NCBI RefSeq assembly: GCF_900113305.1
Contig: NZ_FOOW01000004.1
Span: forward strand, 62,001 to 126,000
From: Prevotella sp. KH2C16
GTDB taxonomy: Bacteria > Bacteroidota > Bacteroidia > Bacteroidales > Bacteroidaceae
Length of the DNA stretch: 64,000 nucleotides
Reading direction: 5' to 3'
Position 1 is the stretch's first letter. Every line of letters starts with the position of its first letter. Shown one piece after another: positions 1 through 8,746 of this stretch. The notes under the pieces were generated by a model. It saw only the letters and a program-made list of their open reading frames with translations, did not search any database and was not told the DNA's origin. The translations under genes were made by a program, and so were the position numbers.

Positions 1-1826
1 ACATGGATCTCATGGTGGGAGCCACGAAGGACAACATCATGATGGTGGAAGGCGAGATGAAAGAGGTTTCCGAGCAAGACTTGATTCAGGCCCTGAAGGT
101 AGCCCACGAGGCTATCAAGCCGATGTGCGAGCTCCAGGACGAGCTGGCCAGGGAACTGGGTACTGACAAGAAGCGTGAATATGACGACGAGGTGAACGAC
201 GAAGACCTGCGCCAGGAAGTAAAAGACCTCTACGACCAGGTGTACGCCATCAACCGACAGGCACTCGAAAAGCATGCCCGCCACGATGCTTTCGACAAGA
301 TTCTTGCAGACTTCCTCGAGAAATATGACGCCGCTCATGCCGACCTCTCGGAAGATGAACTTGGAGAAAAGCATGCAGAGGCTGCCCGTTATTACGACGA
401 TGTGATGCGCGATGCCATGCGCCGCTGCATCCTCGACGAGGGTATTCGCCTCGACGGTCGTGCCACAACCGACATCCGCCCGATATGGTGCGAGGTATCA
501 CCGCTGCCCATGCCTCACGGAAGTGCCATCTTCCAGCGCGGCGAAACCATGTCGCTCTCTACCTGCACACTCGGCACCAAGCTCGACGAAAAGCTGGTAG
601 ACGGCGTGCTGAACCGCGGCTATCAGCGCTTCCTCCTTCACTATAATTTCCCTCCTTTCTCAACAGGAGAGGCCAAGGCACAGCGTGGCGTTGGCCGTCG
701 CGAGATTGGACACGGACACTTGGCATGGCGCGGACTGAAGGATCAGATTCCTGCCGACTTCCCTTACACCATCCGCCTGGTGAGCCAGATACTGGAGTCT
801 AACGGCTCTTCGTCCATGGCTACCGTCTGCGCAGGCACTCTGGCACTGATGGATGCAGGCGTTCCAATGAAAAAACCAGTTGCCGGTATCGCCATGGGTC
901 TCATCAAGAATCCGGGCGAAGAGAAGTATGCCATCCTGAGCGACATCCTCGGCGACGAGGATCACCTGGGCGACATGGACTTCAAGACGACGGGTACAAA
1001 GGACGGGCTCACCGCCACTCAGATGGATATCAAGTGCGACGGCCTCTCTTTCGAGATTCTCGAGAAGGCCCTTATGCAGGCCAAGGCCGGTCGTGAGCAC
1101 ATCATGGGTGAGATGATGAAGACGCTTTCCGAACCCCGTGCAGAGCTGAAACCTCAGGTTCCCCGCATCGTTGCCATCGAGATTCCGAAGGAGTTTATCG
1201 GTGCGGTAATCGGCCCCGGCGGTAAGATTATCCAGCAGATGCAGGAAGATACGGGTGCTACCATCACCATCGACGAGATCGACGGCGTGGGCAAGGTGCA
1301 GGTTTCTGCTCCTAACAAGGAGAGCATCGAGGCCGCTCTTGGCAAGATCAAGGCCATCGTAGCCATGCCGGAAGTAGGCGAGGTGTACGACGGAACCGTC
1401 AAGAGCGTCATGCCTTACGGCTGCTTCGTGGAGATTCTGCCCGGAAAGGAAGGTCTTCTCCACATCAGCGAGATTGACTGGAAACGCCTCGAAACGGTAG
1501 AAGAAGCCGGCATCAAGGAAGGCGACAAGATCAAGGTCAAGCTCCTTGAAATCGACCCGAAGACAGGCAAGTATAAGCTTTCTCACCGTGTATTAATTGA
1601 GAAACCTGAAGGATATGTGGAGCGTGAACGCCGTCCACGCCGTGAGAACAATGGCGACCGTCGTAACGGCAACCACCGTCCGAACAATGGCGAGCATCGC
1701 AACAGTAACAGCAACGGTCATCAGCCTCGTCGCTTCAGCGGCAATGCCAACGAGAATTATCGCCCCGCAGAAGAGGAAAACGAAACTCGGGATTTCAGCG
1801 ATGTTCTCGATCGTGATAACGATTAA
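1..1826 (+). CDS. pnp: Polyribonucleotide nucleotidyltransferase (PNPase), 5' end outside window
   Basis: This is the phosphorolytic 3'-5' exoribonuclease that degrades mRNA in the cytoplasm. The reading frame is open at the left edge, so roughly the first 100-150 residues are missing compared with the usual 700-750. Counting from base 3, an all-helical linker is followed by the second RNase PH core (about residues 150-375). A KH domain with the GPGGK loop follows near residue 403, then an S1 domain (about 459-530) with the [13 protein letters not shown] stretch. The last 70 residues are an Arg/Asn-rich low-complexity tail, a possible extra RNA-binding region. The gene ends at a strong hairpin. 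Identification is secure; the start codon is not in the window. Confidence 0.96.
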   Translation, partial: MDLMVGATKDNIMMVEGEMKEVSEQDLIQALKVAHEAIKPMCELQDELARELGTDKKREYDDEVNDEDLRQEVKDLYDQVYAINRQALEKHARHDAFDKILADFLEKYDAAHADLSEDELGEKHAEAARYYDDVMRDAMRRCILDEGIRLDGRATTDIRPIWCEVSPLPMPHGSAIFQRGETMSLSTCTLGTKLDEKLVDGVLNRGYQRFLLHYNFPPFSTGEAKAQRGVGRREIGHGHLAWRGLKDQIPADFPYTIRLVSQILESNGSSSMATVCAGTLALMDAGVPMKKPVAGIAMGLIKNPGEEKYAILSDILGDEDHLGDMDFKTTGTKDGLTATQMDIKCDGLSFEILEKALMQAKAGREHIMGEMMKTLSEPRAELKPQVPRIVAIEIPKEFIGAVIGPGGKIIQQMQEDTGATITIDEIDGVGKVQVSAPNKESIEAALGKIKAIVAMPEVGEVYDGTVKSVMPYGCFVEILPGKEGLLHISEIDWKRLETVEEAGIKEGDKIKVKLLEIDPKTGKYKLSHRVLIEKPEGYVERERRPRRENNGDRRNGNHRPNNGEHRNSNSNGHQPRRFSGNANENYRPAEEENETRDFSDVLDRDND

Positions 1827-1843
1827 TCACACATTATTATATC

Positions 1844-1881
1844 AAAAGTCCCCGCACTCGGTCTTGAGTGCGGGGACTTTT
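1844..1881. terminator. Bidirectional rho-independent terminator between pnp and GH29
   Basis: A perfect 16-base inverted repeat (1844-1859 and 1866-1881) has a GC-rich core and begins with AAAA and ends with TTTT. It can therefore terminate both pnp from the left and the convergent GH29 gene from the right. Confidence 0.9.
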
Positions 1882-1906
1882 ATTGTCTGAAGCCTAAATC
1901 TGGACC

Positions 1907-3274
1907 TCAAATCTTGAACTCCATCGCGAAAGTCTGGCTTTTCATGCCCTGAGGAAGCGTAACAATTACCTTGCCACCCGTCTTCTGGGTCTTCAGCGTC
2001 TTTCCCGTACTCAGGAGCCTGACGCTGCCCTTGGGCAGATTGCCCGCCCATGAAACCGTTGCGGGAACCTGCTCCCCATCCTTCACCGTATAGATGGCAT
2101 AGAGCTTTCGGCCGTCCTTGCTGGCCGTAAACCACACATTCCCGTCGTGATAATTCTTGGTAATGGTAGTGCCATAGATGGCCTTTCCGTTCGCGCGCAA
2201 CCATGCCCCGATCTGCTCAAGACGCTTTACAGCTTCCGGTTCTATCAATCCTTCGGGGGTCGGTCCGACGCCTAAGACTAAGTTTCCGCCCTTTGCCACA
2301 ATCTCAACAAGTATGTTAATCACCTTGTCGGCACTCTTCCAGGTCGGGCGGGGAACCCATCCCCAGTCGTTTGTCAGCGTGATACAGCTCTCCCATGGGA
2401 AGTCAAGCTGGGTCTCGGGAATCGTTCTCTCGGGGGTCTGATAGTTCTCATAAGGTCCGTGAATGGTGCGGTCTACCATGATAAGACCCGGCTGACGGGC
2501 ACGCGCCATCTTGGCAATCCGGTCCATGTCGAGGGTCTGCTTCCTGTAAGGATTCACCCATCCCCCGTCAAGCCAGAGGATGTCTACAGGACCATAGTTG
2601 GTCAACAGCTCCTCCATCTGATTATAGACGAACTTCCGAAAGCTGGCCCATCGCCACGGCCACTTATCTATATCGTAGTTCACATTGCGGCCGTTCTTGA
2701 CGGGATAGACATCCCACCAGAAATCCTGAGAATGCCAGTCGGGCTTGGAGAAGTACTCGCCTATCATGAAATCCTTGTCCCGGAAAGCCTGAAGCACATA
2801 CTTCAGCACATCCCGCCTGGGGTTGTCCTTGAAGGCATGATGGGCTATGGAATAGTCCGTATACTTGGAATCGAACATGCAGAAGCCGTCGTGATGCTTG
2901 GTCGTAAAGATCATGTACTTCATGCCTGCCTTCTGGAAGACACTTGCCCACTGGCCGGGATCAAACTTCGTGGGATTAAACTTGTCGGCAAGCCCCCAGT
3001 ACCAGTCCTTGTATTGCTGATAGGTCATGGTCGTGTCGCGGGTTATCCAGTCCTCGTCGCATATCGACCACGACTCTACGATGCCGGGAACGGAGTAGAC
3101 GCCCCAGTGCATGAGCACGCCGAATTTCAGGTCCTGCCACTTCTTAAGTTTGCTTACGACTTGAGGGTCGGCAGGCCACTCATAGGTTTTGGAACGCTCG
3201 TGAATCTCCCCCTGCGCGCTGACATTCAGCACAAAGGCAACGAAGGCCAGGAAAACGATAACTATTCTTCTCAT
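1907..3274 (-). CDS. Secreted alpha-L-fucosidase, glycoside hydrolase family 29
   Basis: The 455-residue protein has an N-terminal signal peptide ending near the VSAQ site and a GH29 (alpha/beta)8 catalytic domain. Family landmarks are FGVLMHWGVYS near the start, FTTKHHDGFCMFDSKYTDY (the conserved HH pair) and VDILWLDGGW, whose Asp (about residue 236) is the expected nucleophile. A short beta-rich domain closes the protein. It should remove terminal L-fucose from host or plant glycans in the periplasm. It is divergent from the DUF1573-GH29-GH3 operon, so the shared upstream spacer probably holds both promoters. No carbohydrate-binding module is evident. The exact linkage specificity cannot be read from sequence. 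Confidence 0.92.
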   Translation of the reverse strand: MRRIVIVFLAFVAFVLNVSAQGEIHERSKTYEWPADPQVVSKLKKWQDLKFGVLMHWGVYSVPGIVESWSICDEDWITRDTTMTYQQYKDWYWGLADKFNPTKFDPGQWASVFQKAGMKYMIFTTKHHDGFCMFDSKYTDYSIAHHAFKDNPRRDVLKYVLQAFRDKDFMIGEYFSKPDWHSQDFWWDVYPVKNGRNVNYDIDKWPWRWASFRKFVYNQMEELLTNYGPVDILWLDGGWVNPYRKQTLDMDRIAKMARARQPGLIMVDRTIHGPYENYQTPERTIPETQLDFPWESCITLTNDWGWVPRPTWKSADKVINILVEIVAKGGNLVLGVGPTPEGLIEPEAVKRLEQIGAWLRANGKAIYGTTITKNYHDGNVWFTASKDGRKLYAIYTVKDGEQVPATVSWAGNLPKGSVRLLSTGKTLKTQKTGGKVIVTLPQGMKSQTFAMEFKI

Positions 3275-3316
3275 AAAACATCAAGTTAGATTCTCGGGTA
3301 AAGTTACAAAAATTAT

Positions 3317-3347
3317 TTTGAGATATAGCATTATTTTTTTATTTTTG
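3317..3347 (+). promoter_or_regulatory. Bacteroidota-type promoter for the DUF1573-GH29-GH3 operon
   Basis: TTTG at 3317-3320 is followed after 19 bases by TATTTTTG at 3340-3347, matching the TTTG / TAnnTTTG consensus of the primary sigma factor in this phylum. The next ATG lies at 3369. Confidence 0.75.
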
Positions 3348-3368
3348 CAGAAAAATCAAGTGCAGACA

Positions 3369-4124
3369 ATGAATAAGATACTCTCAATACTCCTTTTGCT
3401 TACATTCTCGTTGGGACTTCCTGCCCAGAACGAGCCCACCTATCTGAAGACCTTTGAATACGACAAGCGCATCCACGACTTCGGAACCATACTGGAAAAG
3501 GACGGCAAGGTGAGCCATACTTTCACTTTCACGAACAAGGGAAGCAAGCCCGTCGTCATCAACGAGGTGAACTCTTGGTGCGGATGCACCGGCAGCGAGT
3601 TCAGCAGGAAGCCGATTGCCCCCGGCAAGACCGGCACGGTAACCGTTACCTACAATCCGCTGAACCGCCCCGGAAAGTTCTCCAAGGAGGTGGCCGTGCT
3701 GCTGAACGACGGCAGGAACTACACCCGCATCTGGGTAAAGGGGAATGTGATAGGCTACCTGCATCCCGTTACCGAGGACTATCCTTACGCCTTCGGACGA
3801 GGACTGTACATGGGATTTAAGGTGTTGCCGTTCGGCTCTTTGAAGCCCGGGGAGTCATATACCTTTGAGCAGAGAATCGCCAATGACACCGACAAACCCA
3901 TGACCGTGGAGTTTGAGAAGGTGCCCGACAACCGCGTGCTCAAGATGCCCGGCAGGATAGAACTCAAGCCCAGGGAGCGCACTACATTCAAAGTTTCCTA
4001 CAAGGCGGTAAGGCAATATCCCTACGACCGCCACATCCTCGTCAGGATTAAGGTAAACGGTGCATCGGTAAAGCCCATGCGCGTAACTTGGTTTGGCACG
4101 AAACCACGGCAAGTAGAACTTTAG
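3369..4124 (+). CDS. DUF1573 domain-containing secreted protein
   Basis: The chosen start at 3369 gives a clean signal peptide (MNKILSILLLLTFSLGLPAQ). The longer in-frame ATG at 3318 would begin inside the promoter and add a non-signal extension. The mature protein begins with a DUF1573 Ig-like domain: the HDFG motif, the TFTFTNKGSKPVVI strand and the CGCTG turn are typical. A second beta-sandwich-like half follows (about residues 135-251). DUF1573 proteins are common exported Bacteroidota proteins of unknown biochemical role. It sits 12 bases upstream of a GH29 fucosidase, so it is probably co-transcribed with glycan-degrading enzymes and may act in adhesion or scaffolding; that role is inference. 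Confidence 0.85.
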   Translation: MNKILSILLLLTFSLGLPAQNEPTYLKTFEYDKRIHDFGTILEKDGKVSHTFTFTNKGSKPVVINEVNSWCGCTGSEFSRKPIAPGKTGTVTVTYNPLNRPGKFSKEVAVLLNDGRNYTRIWVKGNVIGYLHPVTEDYPYAFGRGLYMGFKVLPFGSLKPGESYTFEQRIANDTDKPMTVEFEKVPDNRVLKMPGRIELKPRERTTFKVSYKAVRQYPYDRHILVRIKVNGASVKPMRVTWFGTKPRQVEL

Positions 4125-4136
4125 AACATCGACGAT

Positions 4137-5957
4137 ATGAAAACTAAAAACCTATTATTAAGCATGCTGTTCCTGCTCCCCGCAGGCATGACGGCACAGA
4201 ATGAAGCCCCCGCCCCGGTAGCCCCCCTGCCTAACGAGAACCAAGTGGAGTGGCAAAAACTCGAGACCTATGCCTTTATCCATTTCGGCCCGAACACCTT
4301 CGGCGACCGAGAGTGGGGCTATGGCGACGCCCCGCTGGAAAGTTTCAATCCCCGGAAACTCGACTGCGAGCAATGGGCTAAGACACTGAAGGCCGCCGGC
4401 ATGAAGGGCATCATCCTCACCTGCAAGCATCACGACGGGTTCTGCCTGTGGCCTACGAAGTACACCGACTACAGCATCCGCAATACTCCCTACAAGAACG
4501 GGAAGGGCGATGTGGTAGGAGAACTCTCGGCAGCATGCAAGAAATACGGGCTGAAATTCGGCGTCTACCTCTCCCCGTGGGATCGCCACCAAGCCTTTTA
4601 CGGCACACCTCTTTATATAGAGTACTTCTACTCCCAGCTTCGGGAGCTGCTCACGCAATATGGCGACATCTTCGAAATCTGGTTCGACGGTGCCAACGGC
4701 GGCGACGGCTACTATGGCGGAGCTCGCGAGACGCGCACCATTGACCGCCGTACTTATTACAATTTCCCGCGCGCTTTCAAGCTTGTCAATGAGCTTCAGC
4801 CCAAGGCCATCATCTTCTCCGATGGCGGCCCGGGCTGCAGATGGGTAGGCAACGAGAGCGGATATGCCTTTGCCACCAACTGGTCGTTCCTCCGCATCAA
4901 CGATGTCTACCCCGGATACCCCGACTATTGGGAGCTGATGTCGGGACACGAAGACGGCGACACCTGGGTTCCTGCTGAGTGCAACACCTCCATCCGGCCG
5001 GGATGGTTCTATCATGAGAGCGAGGACAGCAAGGTGAAAAGCGTCGACCAGCTCGTAGACTTGTATTATCGCAGCGTAGGGCACAACGGCACCTTCCTCC
5101 TGAACATGCCCGTAGACAAGGACGGCCTGATACATCCCGTAGACTCCGCCCGCGTCATCGCCTTCCACAAACAGATTTCCTCGGAGCTCAAGACCAACCT
5201 ACTGACGAAAGGAGTGAGCATCAAGGCTTCGAATGTGCGCGGCAAGTCGTTTAGCGAGAAAATGCTTACCGACGGGCAGTTTGATACCTACTGGAGCGTG
5301 AACGACGACCAGAAGGAGCCCTCGCTGCTGCTGTCTTTCAGCCGGCCGACGAAACTTAACCGCATGATGCTCCAGGAATACATCCCCCTTGGGCAGCGTG
5401 TGCAGCAGTTCCTCGTCGAGTATCGGCAGGGCAAGGAATGGCTGCCGTTGAAGATGAACGAGGAGACCACGACCATCGGCTATAAGCGCCTGCTGCGCTT
5501 CAAGACCATCCAGACCTCGCAGATTCGCATCACCTTCCAGAAGAGCCGCGGCCCCATCTGCATCAATGAGCTGGGAGCCTACTATGCTCCGAATGCCAAG
5601 GACCAGTTCATAGAGAGAGTGGAGGATGTGAAGAGCCTTCCTTTCACGGTATCAACAGCCAATCCCGATGAACTATACTTCGACTTGGGAAAGGTGCAAG
5701 GACTAAAGTCATTCTACTATCTGCCCGACCAGAACCCACGGCACAAGGGCCTCGTAACCCACTACGAAATCTATGTGGGCAAGGAAAAGGGCAGCATGAA
5801 GAAGGTGGCGGAGGGCGAATTCTCCAACATCCGCAACCATCCCGTCATGCAGGAAGTGCACTTCCCCCCCACCCAGGGTCGCTACCTGAAGTTCAAGGCC
5901 ACACGCATGGTCAACGAGGGAGAGCTTATCGACTTTGACAATTGCGCCATACAATAA
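4137..5957 (+). CDS. Secreted alpha-L-fucosidase (GH29) with C-terminal discoidin-like domains
   Basis: The 606-residue protein has a signal peptide (cleavage near MTAQ) and a GH29 catalytic domain to about residue 345. Landmarks are the FIHFGPNTFGDREWG segment, TCKHHDGFCLWPTKYTDYS, and IFEIWFDGANG, with Asp184 as the likely nucleophile. After this come two beta-sandwich segments resembling F5/8 type C (CBM32-like) modules, about 355-480 and 490-606. This architecture is that of GH29 enzymes often specific for branched fucosyl linkages, but that is inference. It is flanked closely by the DUF1573 gene (12 bases) and the GH3 gene (21 bases), implying one operon. It differs clearly from the 455-residue GH29 upstream, so the two fucosidases are not a recent duplication. 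Confidence 0.92.
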   Translation: MKTKNLLLSMLFLLPAGMTAQNEAPAPVAPLPNENQVEWQKLETYAFIHFGPNTFGDREWGYGDAPLESFNPRKLDCEQWAKTLKAAGMKGIILTCKHHDGFCLWPTKYTDYSIRNTPYKNGKGDVVGELSAACKKYGLKFGVYLSPWDRHQAFYGTPLYIEYFYSQLRELLTQYGDIFEIWFDGANGGDGYYGGARETRTIDRRTYYNFPRAFKLVNELQPKAIIFSDGGPGCRWVGNESGYAFATNWSFLRINDVYPGYPDYWELMSGHEDGDTWVPAECNTSIRPGWFYHESEDSKVKSVDQLVDLYYRSVGHNGTFLLNMPVDKDGLIHPVDSARVIAFHKQISSELKTNLLTKGVSIKASNVRGKSFSEKMLTDGQFDTYWSVNDDQKEPSLLLSFSRPTKLNRMMLQEYIPLGQRVQQFLVEYRQGKEWLPLKMNEETTTIGYKRLLRFKTIQTSQIRITFQKSRGPICINELGAYYAPNAKDQFIERVEDVKSLPFTVSTANPDELYFDLGKVQGLKSFYYLPDQNPRHKGLVTHYEIYVGKEKGSMKKVAEGEFSNIRNHPVMQEVHFPPTQGRYLKFKATRMVNEGELIDFDNCAIQ

Positions 5958-5978
5958 ACTGAAACACTGCTAATTGAT

Positions 5979-8309
5979 ATGAAGAAAATACTCCCACTCG
6001 TCCTGCTAAGCCTCTTTGCGCTCAGCACGACGGCAAAGAAGAAACTGCCTTACCAGAATGCGAAGCTGCCTGTTGAGCAGCGCGTGAGCGACCTCCTGCA
6101 CCGCATGTCGCTCGAGGAGAAGGTGGGCCAGCTGCGCTGCACCCTCGCCTGGAACTACTATAAGACGCTGGGCAGGCAGGTCGTCGTTTCCGAATCCTTC
6201 CGCAAAGACCTCGCTGAGGGCAACATCGGCATGCTCTGGGCCACCTTTCGTGCCGACCCCTGGACGCAGAAGAGCCTTTCCAACGGGCTCACGCCGGAGA
6301 TGGCTGCCAAGACGGCAAACATTCTCCAAGACTATGTAATGGACCACACGCGCTGGGGCATACCGCTCTTCCTGGCTGAGGAGGCTCCCCACGGCCACAT
6401 GGCCATCGGCACCACCGTCTTTCCCACGGGACTGGGACTGGCCGCCACCTTCTCTCCCGAGACGGCTGAGGCCATGGGTAGGGTAGTCTCCAAGGAAGTG
6501 CGGCTCCAAGGGGCACACATCAGCTACGGTCCCGTGCTCGACCTTTCGCGCGACCCGCGGTGGTCGCGTGTGGAGGAGAGCATGGGTGAAGACCCCGTGC
6601 TCACCGGTACCATGGGGGCGGCCTTGGTACGGGGACTGGGCGGAGGCGACCTCTCCAAGCCCTATTCCACCCTTGCCACACTGAAACACTTCATAGCCTA
6701 CGGCACCACGGAGGGCGGCCAGAACGGCAACCAGAGCATCATCGGGCAGCGCGACTTGCTGCAAAACTTCCTGCCGCCGTTCAAGAAAGCCATCGACGCG
6801 GGGGCTCTCTCGGTGATGACCTCTTATAACTCGCTCGACGGAATTCCGTCTACGGCCAGCCGCGAACTCTATACCGACCTCCTCCGCAGGCAGTGGGGCT
6901 TCCGCGGATTCGTGGTTTCCGACCTCTACAGCATCGACGGAATCTGGGAAACCCACCATGTGGCGCCCACCCTGCAGCAAGCCGGGGTGATGTCGCTCAC
7001 GGCTGGTGTTGACGAGGATCTGGGTGGCCGCGCCTATGCCGAGCTGCCGGATGCCGTGCGGAAAGGCCTCGTGAGCGAGGCACTTGTCGACACCGCCTGT
7101 GCCCGCGTGCTGCGAATGAAGTTCGAGATGGGGCTTTTCGAGCATCCCTATGTGGATGAGAAGGCTGCCCGGCAGGTGCGCTGCGAGGAGCACAAGGCCG
7201 TGGCCTTAGACGCGGCACGCAAGCTCATCACCCTGCTGAAAAACGAGAACCACACCCTCCCGCTGAACAAGACGGCCAAGGTGGCCGTGGTGGGGCCTAA
7301 CGCCGACAATATATACAACATGCTGGGCGACTATACGGCACCGCAGGAAGACGGCAATGTGAAGACCATCCTCATGGGAATCAAGGCAAAACTGCCGCAG
7401 GGCAATGTGGAATATGTAAAGGGATGTGCCGTGCGCGACACCCTTAGCGACAACATCGAGGCGGCTGTGCAGGCCGCCCGACGGGCCGATGTAGTGGTCG
7501 TGGCGGTGGGCGGCTCGAGTGCCCGCGACTTTAAGACCAGCTACAAGGCCACGGGAGCGGCGGAGGCAGACACCAGGAGCCTCTCCGACATGGACTGCGG
7601 CGAGGGCTACGACCGCGCCACGCTCTCCTTGCTGGGCCATCAGCAGAAGCTGCTCGAGGCTCTCCGCAGCACCGGCAAGCCTCTGGTGGTGGTCTATATA
7701 GAGGGACGCCCCCTCGACAAGGCATGGGCCGCCGAGCACGCCGACGCCCTGCTCACGGCCTATTATCCCGGACAGGAGGGCGGAACGGCCATTGCCGATG
7801 TGCTCTTCGGCGACTACAACCCTGCCGGCCGACTGCCCGTCTCGGTGTCGAGAACTGTGGGCCAGCTGCCCGTCTACTACAACAAGCGGGCTCCGAAGGC
7901 GCACAACTATGTGGAGATGACTGCCCAGCCCCTCTACTCTTTCGGCTACGGACTGAGCTATACCACCTTCAGTTACGGCAACCTGCAGGTTCGCAAGCAG
8001 GGCGAGAAGGACTTCTGCGTGTCGTTCGACATCACCAACACCGGCTCCCGCGACGGCGACGAGGTGGCACAGCTCTACCTCCACGACGAGGTGGCATCAG
8101 TGGTCCAGCCCATGAAACAGCTCAAGCACTTTGCGCGCGTATATATAAAGAAAGGTGAGACGCAGCATCTGGAGTTCGACATCACGCCCGAAGACCTCGA
8201 AATCATCGGCAAGGACTATCGGCCGGTGGTAGAGCCGGGCGACTTCGAGGTGCTCGTGGGCAGCTCGTCGGACAACATCCTGCTCCACGGAAAGCTGTCT
8301 GTGGAATAG
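5979..8309 (+). CDS. Secreted glycoside hydrolase family 3 (beta-glucosidase/beta-xylosidase type)
   Basis: The 776-residue protein has a signal peptide, an N-terminal GH3 TIM-barrel domain and a GH3 C-terminal alpha/beta domain. The barrel carries the LKHF and SRDPRWSRVEES motifs, and GFVVSDLYSID contains the predicted nucleophile near Asp315. The C-terminal domain includes PGQEGGTAIADVLFGDYNPAGRLP. A terminal fibronectin III-like domain carries the YSFGYGLSYTTF motif. The position after the nucleophile is Leu rather than the common Trp, which may affect substrate specificity. It is last in the operon after DUF1573 and GH29 and would cleave terminal beta-linked sugars exposed after defucosylation. 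The substrate is not determinable here. Confidence 0.93.
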   Translation: MKKILPLVLLSLFALSTTAKKKLPYQNAKLPVEQRVSDLLHRMSLEEKVGQLRCTLAWNYYKTLGRQVVVSESFRKDLAEGNIGMLWATFRADPWTQKSLSNGLTPEMAAKTANILQDYVMDHTRWGIPLFLAEEAPHGHMAIGTTVFPTGLGLAATFSPETAEAMGRVVSKEVRLQGAHISYGPVLDLSRDPRWSRVEESMGEDPVLTGTMGAALVRGLGGGDLSKPYSTLATLKHFIAYGTTEGGQNGNQSIIGQRDLLQNFLPPFKKAIDAGALSVMTSYNSLDGIPSTASRELYTDLLRRQWGFRGFVVSDLYSIDGIWETHHVAPTLQQAGVMSLTAGVDEDLGGRAYAELPDAVRKGLVSEALVDTACARVLRMKFEMGLFEHPYVDEKAARQVRCEEHKAVALDAARKLITLLKNENHTLPLNKTAKVAVVGPNADNIYNMLGDYTAPQEDGNVKTILMGIKAKLPQGNVEYVKGCAVRDTLSDNIEAAVQAARRADVVVVAVGGSSARDFKTSYKATGAAEADTRSLSDMDCGEGYDRATLSLLGHQQKLLEALRSTGKPLVVVYIEGRPLDKAWAAEHADALLTAYYPGQEGGTAIADVLFGDYNPAGRLPVSVSRTVGQLPVYYNKRAPKAHNYVEMTAQPLYSFGYGLSYTTFSYGNLQVRKQGEKDFCVSFDITNTGSRDGDEVAQLYLHDEVASVVQPMKQLKHFARVYIKKGETQHLEFDITPEDLEIIGKDYRPVVEPGDFEVLVGSSSDNILLHGKLSVE

Positions 8310-8493
8310 TTTTTTTCGGTTAATCGAAACGCAAACAACGGCTATAAGGAAACCAAAATAAGTGAATTTACGGGGTAAATTAACTGATTTTACTTCGTAA
8401 ATTCACTTATTTTATCTGACGAAATCGCCGATTTTGTGGGACGATTTCGCCGATTTTGTCAGCAGGGAAGCCGCTTTTAGGAATGGAAAAACA
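8310..8493. other. Intergenic spacer with palindrome and short duplicated motif
   Basis: There is no gene here. An 18-base perfect inverted repeat (8355-8372 and 8396-8413) has a 23-base centre. It is followed by two 20-base near-identical copies at 8418-8437 and 8440-8459, which differ only by AAA versus TTT. It could end the GH3 operon or be a small dispersed element. Confidence 0.7.
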
Positions 8494-8523
8494 AAACGGG
8501 AACCACACGAGTGATTCCCGTTT
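8494..8523 (-). terminator. Terminator downstream of tRNA-Asn
   Basis: On the minus strand a 9-base stem (8515-8523 with 8494-8502) follows the tRNA 3' end by one base and leads into a TTTTGTTTTT run. Confidence 0.8.
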
Positions 8524-8524
8524 G

Positions 8525-8598
8525 CGCTCCAGGATGGGCTTGAACCAACGACCCCCTGATTAACAGTCAGGTGCTCTAACCAACTGAGCTACTGAAGC
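8525..8598 (-). tRNA. tRNA-Asn (anticodon GTT)
   Basis: The minus-strand sequence folds as a cloverleaf. The acceptor stem is GCTTCAG with CTGGAGC, with a G discriminator base. The D arm contains AGCTCAGTTGGTTAGAGC, and the T arm contains the GGTTCAAGC loop. The anticodon stem CCTGA/TCAGG encloses CTGTTAA, giving anticodon GTT. CCA is not encoded. It has its own promoter upstream and a terminator directly after it. Confidence 0.95.
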
Positions 8599-8617
8599 TT
8601 TTTGCCAATTGCGGTTG

Positions 8618-8649
8618 CAAAGGTAAGGCGTTTTTCTGAATCCACCAAA
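8618..8649 (-). promoter_or_regulatory. Promoter of tRNA-Asn
   Basis: Read on the minus strand, TTTG (8649-8646) is followed after exactly 20 bases by TACCTTTG (8625-8618), a full match to the Bacteroidota consensus. It lies about 20 bases upstream of the tRNA. Confidence 0.8.
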
Positions 8650-8730
8650 CTTTTTAGAGTTTTTTTTCGGTTTATCGCTAAAATACAATAAATTTTGAGG
8701 GCTTTTAGCGGGAATGTGGTCTTATATTAT

Positions 8731-8738
8731 TACTTTTG
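8731..8738 (+). promoter_or_regulatory. -7 box of the ctpA-like gene, unusually close to the start codon
   Basis: TACTTTTG matches TAnnTTTG. Only eight bases separate it from the ATG at 8747, so the transcript would have almost no leader. A good TTTG at the -33 position is not evident. Confidence 0.55.
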
Positions 8739-8746
8739 TACCTGAT

